From: Talinum fruticosum
Lineage: Eukaryota; Streptophyta; Magnoliopsida; Caryophyllales; Talinaceae
NCBI GenBank assembly: GCA_021018815.1
Contig: JAITYX010000004.1
Coordinates: forward strand, 9,247,501-9,311,500
DNA: 64,000 bases
Reading direction: 5' to 3'
A program made the position numbers and the translations under genes. This document shows positions 26,131 through 36,832 of the stretch, one piece after another (within the stretch, counting starts at the first letter, position 1; every line of letters starts with the position of its first letter). The notes beneath the pieces were generated by a model. It searched no databases and was not told the origin of the DNA. It saw only the letters and a program-made list of their open reading frames with translations.

Positions 26131-26829
26131 TAGTGTCCTTTTGATCTTTTCTGAGTGACTCGCAAAACAGAGAGAATCTAACCCTTCTCACTTCCTCTAA
26201 CGAACCCGAGTAACATTCCTTATCGTGGTCCTTTCTCGAGGAAGAAGGTGCTTCGGAACCCAGATTTGAATAACTTTGGGTTTAGTCCGATTCTGAGTCT
26301 TCTTCTCGGAGAACCGAATCTGTGTCTCTTTTCTTTTAAAAACCTTTCCTTTTGAAACAGGAGAAAAGGGTTTCCTTTTGTAAATAGGTCCGGGTTTAGT
26401 CCTCCTTTCATTTTTATGAATGGGACCATGCTCGACCTTTTGAACTTAACAGCTTCGGAATCCTTTTTGAACAATTCCGAGTAAGAATTAGATTCTTCCT
26501 CCTTGTTGAAACCAAGACCTTCTTTTCGAAACGAGACACATTGTGATCCTAAGAGCATATCAAGGTTCTTCCGTCCTTGAGAAAACTTTAAAACCAGATC
26601 TTGAGACTCAATGAGCTTCGTTTCAGCTTGCTCATTTTCTTTCCGAGTAACTCGGACTCGGTCTCATTAGTTTGAGCACTTGTCTTGAGTTCTCCGAGTG
26701 TGAGTCTCGGTTTTTCTAATTCGTTTTTCAAATAAATGCTCTCCGACGTGATTGACTCAAGTTGTTCCTTGAAATGAGAAGAATCGAATTGGACTTTTCT
26801 TCCAAAGTAAAGATGTACTTAGCTAAATC

Positions 26830-27984
26830 AACTTTGAAAAATTTGAGGAAGTAATTTATTACCTCTTGAGGATCGGTTTCCTCGTTGTCCGAGTCCGAGT
26901 CCGACTCTCTTTCGGCTTCCGAGTCGAAATTGCCATCGGACACTTCGAGTCATCTCGAGTCTTCGTCGTCTTCGAGATGAATCCTCGTCACTCCATGTTG
27001 CCATCATGGCCTTTTTCTTCTTCCTGTCCCTTCTTCGTTTTGGACAGTCCTTGACTATGTGGTCTTTGCTGCCACATTCAAAACATCCAGAATTCTTAGA
27101 CAAAGATAACTTTGAGGGTGAAGAAAACTTACCTTTTCTGTCTCTCTTGTCCTTTTTGTAGAATTCTTCTTTTGGTCTTTTGTCCCATCTTTTGTGCTTC
27201 ATCATTCTCTTGAAGCCTCTTGCAATGAGTGCCATGGGATCATCTTCTGAGTCGGAGGAGCTTGGACTTGCTTCTTTGGATTCCGAGGCTTTAAGCGCGA
27301 TGTTCCTTTTGGAAGTACCCTCAGCATCTTCTTCTTCCGGATGTATCTCATGAGTCGAAGCTTTCCGATGAGCTCGTCCGGCTTCAAGAGTGAGAGGTTC
27401 CGAGCCTCTTCTATGGCGAGTTACCTTAGGACCCCATCGTTTCTTGGGTAGGCTTCGAGAATTTTTCGACACATTTCTTCATGGGAGATCTTCTTTCCCG
27501 GAGATTTGAGATTGTTGGTGATCTCGGTGAAGCGTATGAACATCCGAGTAATGTTCTCTTCGGCTCCATTTTGAAAAGCTCATATTTGTGAAGATACTGG
27601 CTGATCTTCACTTGTCTCACCTGACTTGTACCTTCGTAGGTGTTGACCAGAGTGTCCCACACCTCTTTAGCGAGTCACGAGCAGAGACTCGATTATATTC
27701 TTCCGAGCTTATGGCGCACATGAGGATGTTCATGGCTTTGAAGTTCTTTCGAACTTCTCCGCCTCGCCGGCGTGAACTCGGCCTTTGTTTTTGGAAGGAT
27801 TCTGAATTCATCTGTCTTCGTTGGAATGTAGTTTCCTTGTTGTATGATTTCCCATACTTCTTCATCGTGATCCATAAGGAAACATTCCATAAGCTTCTTC
27901 CGAGTGACCGAAATTTTAACCTTTGAATTTTGGTGGCCTGTTGGAAGATCTACCTTCGTCGAACTCTCCGGTGTTTTGAGCCAT
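26830..27984 (-). pseudogene. gag of the Sirevirus (broken)
   Basis: An ATG at 27984 starts MAQNTGEFDEG. In shifted frames follow DHDEEVWEIIQQGNY, EVWDTLVNTYEGTSQVR and VKISQYLHKYELFKM, the UBN2-type capsid core of copia gag. Then comes a CCHC zinc knuckle, CFECGSKDHIVKDC (C-x2-C-x4-H-x4-C, about 27045-27090), which would bind the element RNA. The start is placed by homology and by its position shortly after the primer site. Confidence 0.85.
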
Positions 27985-28031
27985 CCGATCTTTAAATTTT
28001 TGGATCGTTAGATCCTTTCCGAAAGGCTAGG

Positions 28032-28041
28032 CTCGATACCA
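28032..28041 (-). other. primer-binding site, tRNA-Met type
   Basis: The minus strand reads CA (LTR end), AT, then TGGTATCGAG. TGGTATC is the start of the site complementary to the 3' end of plant initiator tRNA-Met, the usual primer of Ty1/copia elements. The next bases differ slightly from the usual CAGAGC. Confidence 0.75.
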
Positions 28042-28043
28042 AT

Positions 28044-29574
28044 TGAAGGTTTGCTCGGGAGAGTCCGAGTCACCCTAGAGGGGGTGAATAGGGTGATGGA
28101 AAAATCTTTGCTAAAACACACACTTTTTGACGAGAGAAGAGGCAAAGACGGATTCCGAGTCTAATAAGCACGGGGTCGAAAGTAATGGACTCGGAATGCA
28201 ATGAATCGGAGTAAACAAGTACAAGCAGGGCTGTCCGAGTCTAGAATGAACTCGGAAAGAGAACACGGAGATTTTACGTGGAAACCCTCCTGGGGCGAGA
28301 AAACCACGGCCCGTGTCAATCCAGACACGAAGTCAAATCCACTATTTTGAGTCCACAAAATACCGTGAACTTGATGGAACCCGAGTTGCTCCCTTAGACA
28401 ACTCTATACAAATTTTCCTAGACTCGAAGTTACCTTATCCGATCTAGTACTTCCTAGCCGAGATACCCCTTACAGCTAGGGACAACCAAGCTGAGTTAAC
28501 CTTTACAGACTTAGTCAAGGGACCTTACAAAGAATGTAAGAAGAGTTTGTAACTAAGTACAAGACCTTACAACTCGAAAGTGATGAATTACAGAGTGGGA
28601 GTTGTAAGTTGAAGATTGAAAGTAAATACAATAACTTTGTTCAAGTAGGTGTATTGACAATATGTTCGGCAACCTTCAAGTCTTGTGAAGTGGCTTCTAT
28701 TTATAGAAGACCAGGCAGAGTAGCCGTTATCTTCATCTGCTAACCGAGAGTCCTCTCGTGACCGTTGTGAAAAGCTTTCGAGTCACTCGGAAAGTATCCG
28801 TTGAAATATGGACGTTGGACAACGGTTTAACTCTCTTGGAAGTCCCAAAACCATCGGTTGTGTCTTGATAAATGTGGTGAAACCCACCGTTAAGCTTGGC
28901 GTTCCAGTTTTCGGATATGGAAGCGGATAGCTTCGACACAATCTTACGGGACTAAAGCGAGGAAGGTGAAAAGCCATATCTGCTTGGTGATTTGACGTTA
29001 CGAAGCCGGCTACTTTTTGTAGTTTGAAAAGATATCCTCGATTGAATAACCTACAAAAGTAAAACACCTTCGGTTCTCAAAGTATAAAATACTTTGGTCC
29101 AAGGTTAGACACGGATAATAAAATAATCATAATAATTAACCAACAGATTATCCGAGTCGAAAAGAAATGGAATTTTCTGAGTCTAAAATCCATGATACTC
29201 GGAATTCCATATGACTTAGTCTTAAGCAAAGAATCAAGTTCTATAACAAATATCGAGTGGGAAAAACTTGATATAGACTAAGTACGAAGAGAACTACGAA
29301 TGTTGACTTTGCAAACAATAGAGTAAATAACCACAAGTTAGATTCTCGAGTGAGAGTGGACTCGGAATAAAGAACAAGTTTTCCGAGTCGCTAACCGAAA
29401 GCGATTAAAGAGATATGTGAAGGCCGAAACGCATAGAAAAGATACTATTTAACTCAAGTAAGTTTCTAAGACACAGAGAATGCCTTGGAATCAAAACTCT
29501 ATATGAATGACATTGTTATACCCGATTCCTTTTGCATGACTCGGAAAAATATAGAGCAAGTGTTTGAGTCTTCA
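28044..29574 (-). repeat. Sirevirus 5' LTR (right copy), 1531 bp
   Basis: Direct repeat of 18812-20344. It is upstream of gag in the element's own orientation, so it would carry the promoter. Confidence 0.92.
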
Positions 29575-29689
29575 AAACCTTCTCAACTTAGCTTCCTTTT
29601 ATTTTGCTATTCCCTTTCATTATTTGCCAACCGCCCAATCCACCACCTTACCGATTCTACTTACGCCCTCTCCCTCACTCTCCCAATAA

Positions 29690-31260
29690 GTTTACTAATT
29701 TATAAATTTTTCAATGGTCTAATTTGTGTGATATTAGGTTTAATTTTTTTAATTTTATTCTTAATTTATGTGATTTCATCACAGCTACTTCATTCCAAAT
29801 AGATTAATTTTACTACTTTAGGCTTTATTTTTTAGATTTTGGATTGTGAATTATGGAATTAGAGTATAGAAAAATGAATTATGTTGTGTTTGTTTTGTTT
29901 TTCTTTTGTTGTTTAATTTGCTTTTATTATGAAGGCTTTATTTTTGTGAAGACTTGAGTTACTTTAGAGGCTTAATTTTTGTTGTTTAATTCTTATTATA
30001 GATTAAAATTCTTAGATATTTCAAAAAGATAGTTACGAAATCCTCCATTCCTTCAAGTTATAGATCCAAAAATGTTGTTATTATAGGTCAAAATGCTTAG
30101 ATATCTAGTGATGACATCATGGAGCATTTCAAAATATGAGGACTCGGCAAGAAGATTGAATTAGTTGTGATGTAATATTAAAACTGTTGTTAAATTTCGT
30201 ATTGTGTATACTATTATTCGGTATTTCGACCTCTCTTCCATTGGCGGCGGTAACGTGGGATCAGTGGGGTCAATTGACCCCCTCTCAAAAACAAATAAAA
30301 TTTTGATACAACAATGTCTTCATCAAATGAGTCTTAGCCCAAGTGGTAAGTGGATTTAGGGGTTGTGAGAGGTCGGGGTTCAAAACCTTCATTCGCGACT
30401 TTACTTTCATTTTTAAACTTTTTAGCTTCCTTCTATTGTTTTTTTGGCTATTCTTTTTCATAATTTCATTGCTTCGAAAACTCCTCTCTCCCTCACGCGA
30501 GCCGGGCGAACGAATTCTCTACTACCACGAACAGGTGGCCGCCACCTCCACTCCGGTGCAAGCACCCGCCGCCACCGCTGAGGCCGCCCAGCCGGGCCAG
30601 TCCAATCCCTCACCGGCTCCTAGTCACGCCCTCTCCCTCATTCTCACGCACGCGAGCGAGTTATCTCTGGCCACTACCATAGCCATCCAATGGCTGCTGC
30701 CCCAATCGGCACCGACCGCGCCACCCTCCTCCCATCACCACCACTACCGACGCCGCCCAACCAAGCCATTCACCGGTTTCTATTTAGGGCCTCTCCTCCC
30801 TTTCTTCCCAGTTCCGTAAGTTTACTAAGTTAAAAAAGTTTCAATTTCATTTGAAGTCAAGGTTTAATTTATGTGATTTTAGGTTTAATTTCTTTAATTT
30901 TAGGTTTAATTTATGTTATTTTATTATATAATTACTTCATTTATAGATTAATTTTACTATTTTAGGCTTGATTTCTTTGATTATGGATTGTGGATTATAA
31001 AATTAGAATATACGAAAATGGATTAAGTTGTGTGAATGCTTGAAGTTATTGTGTTTTTTTTTCTTTTGTTGTTTAATTTGCTTTTTGTAGTTATATTTGT
31101 GACTTGTGAGTGATTTTAATTTTTGCTTTAGTTCTTATTATAGATCAAAATGTTTACATATTTCAAAAAGATAAGCTAAGAATTCTCCATTCCTTCAAGT
31201 TCTAGATTCAAAAATTCACAATTGAATGAAGAAGATATGCCAATTAAGAGCGATGCATTG
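29690..31260 (+). mobile_element. two tandem remnants of a hAT (TTF/ZMYM1-type) element 5' end
   Basis: 29690-30070 and 30815-31220 are diverged direct repeats (GTAAGTTTACTAA, repeated AGGTTTAATTT, GATTAATTTTACTA, TTAGGC, TTTCTTTTGTTGTTTAATTTG in order). Each runs into a frame reading YFKKI..(K)SSIPSS, which resembles the start of plant hAT transposases of the TTF-type zinc-finger (ZMYM1-like) group. Both frames then hit stops. A GC-rich, proline/alanine-coding stretch (30520-30790) precedes the second copy. No catalytic domain is present in either. Confidence 0.5.
30328..30400 (+). mobile_element. tRNA-derived SINE-like segment
   Basis: TAGCCCAAGTGGTAAG (about 30337) fits an A box and GGGGTTCAAAACC (about 30376) fits a B box, about 40 bp apart, as in tRNA-derived plant SINEs. 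It sits between the two hAT remnants. I see no anticodon arm pairing that would make it a true tRNA and no clear tail or target duplication. Confidence 0.4.
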
Positions 31261-32415
31261 TTCAATGAGCTTCCCTAATTGCGGATACTACTAATTAGTC
31301 TTGTGATAGCCTCCTTATAGTTGTATTCATTTCCTTTTAAAAAAAATTGGTGATTATATTATGTTTTACTCCATTTGTTCTGAAATCCAACCTTAACTAG
31401 TTTAGCTGGTCTGTTTGAGAAGAGTATGGTGTAGGGCTTTGTGCATTAATTTACATCATTACTTTCCCAAACTTGAAGCCTTGCCAAGCATGTCTATGAA
31501 AGTTTGTGATTTTTTGGGGGGAAGGGGTGTCGTGGGGACTTATGCTAATAGTTGTCTTCAACTTCTTTTATTTGTATCTAAAGATCCTACAACTCTCCAA
31601 TTTTAAAAATCCTACGATTCTCCAATTTTTAAACCGTGCCCTACCATTTAGTCTTTTCCAACCCCCTCTATTAAAATCCTAAATCTGCCACTGCCCTTTT
31701 TCATAAATTTCTGGATTCGCCGTTGGCCACTTACTAGAAGGAAAGTTCACATATTCTTTCCCTTTCTCCTTCGACCACCTTGATATAGGACTCTTAATTC
31801 CAAATAATGGATAAGAGAAGCAACTATTAGTTGTTTATATATGATGGAAGAATGTGTAGCTTATCACAATGTGAATAACAAAAACTATTCATAATAGTCA
31901 ACATAGGACCTGTCAACTGACAAGGCCTACCCGTTTAGGCCACTAGATGCAAGACAAGACAAACCAAGAGGAACACGACAACACGGTCGAGGTCATTTTG
32001 ATTGTTCCATGCTTTAGTTTTTGCTATCCCCGGACACCAATAAATGTATCTCGAGTTATCCGGCTGATTATCTGTGGATTGTGTTCTTGGAATTCTCCAA
32101 CGAGAAGTGGCTAGACTTGTTCTTCAATTTGATAGCTCAAAGGTTTGAATGGATCGGGGATCAAATTGTATCATGCTTACTATCAAGGAAAATCCCTTCC
32201 TGTCGGATTCCAAAAAAAAAGAAAAAAAGAGAGAAGAGGTTTGGCTTGTGAACTTTGGGAAGTCTATTTCAAGCCAAATTTTCAAATTTGATGAGCTCAC
32301 TAGCTGAGTCAAGTTTAGAAAATAATTGGAAACTCTATTCTCAACAACCGAGTTTCACTTTGAATTTTTTTTATTTGATTTAAGCAAGAGTGTAATCTCT
32401 TTCCTACCACGAGCA
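31261..32415. other. intergenic, no gene recognised
   Basis: Short frames occur (for example 32021-32251, plus strand) but none match a family I know. The bases at 31640-31720 look like the diverged 3' end of another hAT-type repeat. Confidence 0.45.
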
Positions 32416-33257
32416 TTTAAAGTAAAAGGCCTCCTCTAAGTATGCTTATTGGGAATATAGTTTCAAGTATCTCGTAATCAAAAGAAGGAACTTGTATCTT
32501 ATATGGGTTGGTTTGAAGGAAGTGTTCCGAGGTGTACTTTTCCTTGATATTCTTTTATTGATTTGATGTACTTTGTGTTGTAATATTAATTTGTGACATA
32601 ATGATATTTATTGTCATTTATAGGTCATTTAACTCAATATTACCAATCATATATTATTCATTTTCCTACTAATATTTTCCTTTTGATACCCAAACATATT
32701 ATCACACTATTTTTATAACTCGTATGAGTTAGGATTATTTAAATTGTTTGAGTTTTAGAAGGGTCCGACTTCTTAATATTCCAAATCACGAGTGTAATCT
32801 TAAAACCTTGATGATTTTTTTAACATTCTTTTTTATTTATTATTTTAGATTATTTATTTATTCTTTTGAAATTTAGAATAATTGGAAGATGAATGTGTGT
32901 TGGGTTCTAATGATTTTATATGTTGGGTTCGATAACTTTGATGAGTCATGAAAGCGTTTTCGCTATGAGGGGATAACATGTAAAAGAATGTTGTTGAAAG
33001 TGAAAACATTCAATAAAATCAAATGATCGAGAAAAAGAAACTCATAAGTATAACATCCTCTCGTAATTCAATAATTTCTTAAGTTATGTATTTTACAATA
33101 TTACTCAGTGCACAGCACGAGTGCAGTACTAGTTTAAAGTAAAAGGCCTCCTATAAGTATGCTTATTGGGAATATAGTTTCAAGTATCTCGTAATCAAAA
33201 GAAGGAACTTGTATCTTATATGGGTTGGTTTGAAGGAGATGTTCCGAGGTGTACTTT
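32416..33257. repeat. 125-bp direct repeat flanking a 592-bp segment
   Basis: 32416-32540 and 33133-33257 are the same 125-bp sequence with only about three mismatches, starting TTTAAAGTAAAAGGCCTCCT and ending GAGGTGTACTTT. The segment between them, 32541-33132, starts TC and ends in a Helitron-like terminus. Confidence 0.85.
32541..33132 (+). mobile_element. Helitron-like element (3' end visible)
   Basis: The right end has a hairpin TGCAC-AGCACGA-GTGCA (33109-33125) shortly before CTAG (33129-33132), followed by T. A short hairpin then CTRR, inserted before a T, is the Helitron 3' end. The left end starts with TC but lies between two T bases, not A and T, so the 5' border is uncertain. No Rep/helicase is encoded, so it would be non-autonomous. 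Confidence 0.45.
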
Positions 33258-33306
33258 AACTTGAAAAAGACAACTCTCTCCAAAAGAATTCTAAGAAGCC
33301 GAAGTA

Positions 33307-33837
33307 TGTTGGGTTCGGAGCTCACTCAAAAAATGATATTTGAATAAAAGAATTAACAAAGATTGAGACATCAGATTTTTTAACATGGAAAAATCCAAAC
33401 CGGGAAAGAACCACGAACCGATGCAATAGAATATCGAGTAATTACAAAGATTTTCACTCAATTTCTCACTAGCTTGCACTTAGTAATACACTGCTCTTGA
33501 TACAACAATGGAGGTTTACACAACATTTTATAGCCTAAACTGAGTAAATACACTTATTAACTGACCTTAATATGCATTAATCTGAAGCATAACCGAAGAA
33601 AACGGTCAAGAATCGAAAAGCCGAGGCACCGGGCAGCCGGCACGGGCCGTGCGTGCAGCCAACACGGGCTTTGTCGGTCGACACGGGCAGCCCATGTTGG
33701 TTGCTGCCTGGGGCACCTTTTGTTTCTTCGTCCGGAACGCCTCGTGCTCGTTGTCTCTCGCCTGTGTTTATCGTTTCTCGTTCCGTAACGCGATTTTTCC
33801 GAGCCCAAAGCACCCATTAGGCTCCATATACCCAACA
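33307..33837. mobile_element. solo LTR, 531 bp
   Basis: Starts TGTTGGGTTCGGAGC and ends ATATACCCAACA (7-bp inverted ends TGTTGGG/CCCAACA). It is flanked by a perfect 5-bp duplication AAGTA (33302-33306 and 33838-33842). The interior has CACGGGCCGTG-type motifs and no genes. TGTTGGG ends are common in plant copia LTRs. Confidence 0.85.
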
Positions 33838-34380
33838 AAGTACTAATAATGAGTTGCTACAGAACCACCCTTTAAGGAATAAAGTTGACAGGATCCTGCG
33901 GTTTTCAAAGAAATATTTTACTGTCAAAAGTCTCATGCCTAAGACAGATGCATCAAGAAATGAACTAGCAGAATGCCTGATCAGATTAGAAGGAAGCTCT
34001 AGTTAGCAAAGTTTTTGCAACTCATGGAGCTGGTGGATGCAAAGGAACAGATTGGTGCCACGGTGCAATATGAAAATTTATAGACAAGAGAGCAAGTTAG
34101 GTTCAGTTCGTTTTCTAAGCAAATAACTATTGAAATTTGATCAACTTGGATGTGGATGCTCCAAGATGAACCTAATGAATCATTAGTTTCAAATGATGAA
34201 CATTGTGCTTCAAATGTTTTCTCAGGGATTTTTTAAGACGATCTTTTTTAAGATAATTTAATTAAATTTTTGTTCTATTTTTTCCCATGTGTATTTAAAG
34301 ATAAAAGAAAAAAATTTGCCCGAAACTACACATACACAAAAATTTAATCTCAAATGTTTCCCTGTGCGTGTAGAGGGAGG

Positions 34381-34435
<55 letters not shown>

Positions 34436-34822
34436 CAGTTGATTTCAGCACTTCAGAGGATTCAATCCAGAACACAAATTGACAAATATTTTTAAATAAA
34501 ATGAAAAGTTTTATTTTTATCCACCCTGAAAAATTACACTATGCACCTTGTAGCATGATGTAATACTCCCCTTATTACCGTAAAGTTTTTCGCATATTGT
34601 TTATTTTTATACATATCGTTTAAACATGGGAGACTACTTGAATAAAAGTATGAAGCATTTTGCTCCCAGAAGCATGATCTGCGGACTGATTCAAAGATTA
34701 AGAGTGATTTTACCGATAAACCCTGTTATGCATACGAGACCAATGAGGCTGGTACATGATCACACACATACAAATATACAGTGGCAAATATAAGCCACTC
34801 AACAAGCTGCACTAGACTCAGT
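33838..34822. other. intergenic with a (GA)n microsatellite
   Basis: (GA)n occupies about 34383-34431. A plus-strand open stretch at 33843-34010 contains FSKKYFTVKSLMPKTDAS, is unassigned, and seems to continue from 33265-33306 across the solo LTR. The last 100 bp are the 3' side of the AAA-ATPase gene. Confidence 0.5.
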
Positions 34823-36771
34823 TTAATTCTTCGTTTCCTCCTTATCAAGGGATGCATTGCTCGTGCTTCCTTCTTCCATTTTATCTTTATTTTTTGGTTT
34901 CTTTTCATCTTCCCCTAGTGTAGCACTTCCCTCCTCTAACTCATGTACTTTAGCTTTCTGCTTTTGCCTTTCTTCCTCTGCTTTCAACTCTAGTTCATCC
35001 TTCTTCGCCTTCTCGAGAGCTCGAATCAAATTCTCCAAACAAATCTCCACATCTAAATCACTGAACTCCGGGACCGAGTTTTCATCCTCATCTACATCAG
35101 TAGAGGCCAAGTTCTCCAATCTCGCCTTGTCCTGTGGACTGAGCCCCTTGGGCATCAAATGCTCAGCTACATCGGCAGGAGCCATCTTGGTTTCCTCTAA
35201 TAACATCCTTATAGTTTCAAACAAAGGATGTTCAGTACGAGCTAAATAGTTCTTAGCAAGCACCTTGAATGCTTCATAACAACAATATGAGAGCTCGATA
35301 TGCATGTCCATCCTTCCCGTTCTAATCAATGCAGGATCAAGTTTGTCAATATAATTCGTAGTGAATATAATTAACCTTTCCTCCCCACAAGCTGACCAAA
35401 TTCCATCTATAAAATTTAGCAAGCCTGAAAGAGTAACCTCACTTTTTTTCTTTTCCCTTCCTCCAGCTTCTTCTTAATCGGGTCCTTCTCCTCTTCTGTT
35501 TCCTCGTCACCCTTCTTCTTCTTCGATCTTTGCCCTGTTAGATCAAGTGAACAATCGATGTCTTCAATGACAATTATCGACTTGCTGGATGTCTCAATAA
35601 GTAACTTCCTCAACTGAGTATTATCCTTAACCGATGTCAACTCAAGGTCATAAATATCATACTTCAAGTAGTTAGCCATGGCCACGATCATGGTTGATTT
35701 CCCAGTGCCAGGAGGTCCATAGAGAAGGTACCCGCGCTTCCATGGCTTTCCGATCCTTGTATAGTACGTTTTCGAGAATTTGAAGCGAAGAAGGTCGTTC
35801 TTAATTCGTTGTTTCTTGGCGGCTTCCATGGCTAAAGTGTCAAATGTTGCAGGATGCTTAAACTCAACATGGCTCCAGGATTTTGATCTGCTATTGTAGC
35901 CATACGACTCGGATTCTTTAACGTTTGTGAAGAGCTTTCGTTGCCTCTTTTGAATTTCAATTGCTTTTCCTTTCTCCAAAACGTATGGCACGTAGAATTC
36001 CGTGACTTCCTTTCTATGACGACCATGGAAGGTGAGCTGATAATGCCTGTTGAATTAGGTAACACAGGCTATAGATTAGAGATTTTTCTTGAATATTTTT
36101 GGCCAAATAATTGTAGCAATTATATAAAATTTTTTGAAAGACTATCTCGTGCGAAAGTTGTCTTAGTAATCAAGTGACCACAAAATTATAGAGAATGAAT
36201 TTTGTCCGCCTCCACTCACCAAAGGCCTAATATTTCATTTGATTTAACCATAAAATATGCCTGTCTATCCCATATTATACGACAACTAGTTTATGATATG
36301 GACATGGTCAAACTATATAATTTAGCTTTTATCTTTGTTTGAAAAGATCAAATATTAAAATTTTACTTTAAAAATTAAGGAATCTTACCAATTAAACGAA
36401 GTATAGAACATATAAAGTTAAAACAGGTGTGACAACGGTACCAGTTAATACATAGGGAGTGCTTTTGCGCTTTCACGAAATTATCTCTATTATAGGTGTC
36501 GGTTAACTTAACCAATAAAGTCTATAAGAGTTTTTAAAATTTCTCATACCTTAGTGTTTGTGCCACATTTAGACCCAAAAAAACAAAAAACCCCTCTCTC
36601 TGGCCACTGCCTCACTTAATGTTGTATACAATGATCATAGCCAATTTTTTAAGTCTCATTTATACATAAGGGTTTGTTCATTTTGGTGTTTACACCAACA
36701 TTTATAACAACTAACAGCTCATAACAGCTCATAAATGTTATAATAACTATAACTATTAATCATAAAAGACA

Positions 36772-36832
<61 letters not shown>

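Larger units (their letters stand above)
18812..29574 (-). mobile_element. full-length Sirevirus-type Ty1/copia retrotransposon, 10.8 kb
   Basis: Two near-identical LTRs (18812-20344 and 28044-29574) face the same way and are flanked by a perfect 5-bp target duplication AAACC (18807-18811 and 29575-29579). The coding strand is minus. Next to the right LTR is a tRNA-Met-like primer site; next to the left LTR is a purine tract. Between them, in order, are gag, protease, integrase, reverse transcriptase, RNase H (the Ty1/copia order) and then a further envelope-like ORF. Gag-pol followed by such an ORF, with large LTRs and length near 10 kb, is characteristic of Sireviruses. All frames are broken, so this copy cannot move by itself. 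Confidence 0.92.

Noticed and set aside
30337..30389. Possible tRNA gene (A and B boxes)
   Set aside because: Arms do not pair into a cloverleaf; a SINE-like remnant fits better.
34857..35249. Ser/Leu-rich plus-strand frame of 130 codons
   Set aside because: Antisense shadow of the AAA-ATPase C-terminal part.
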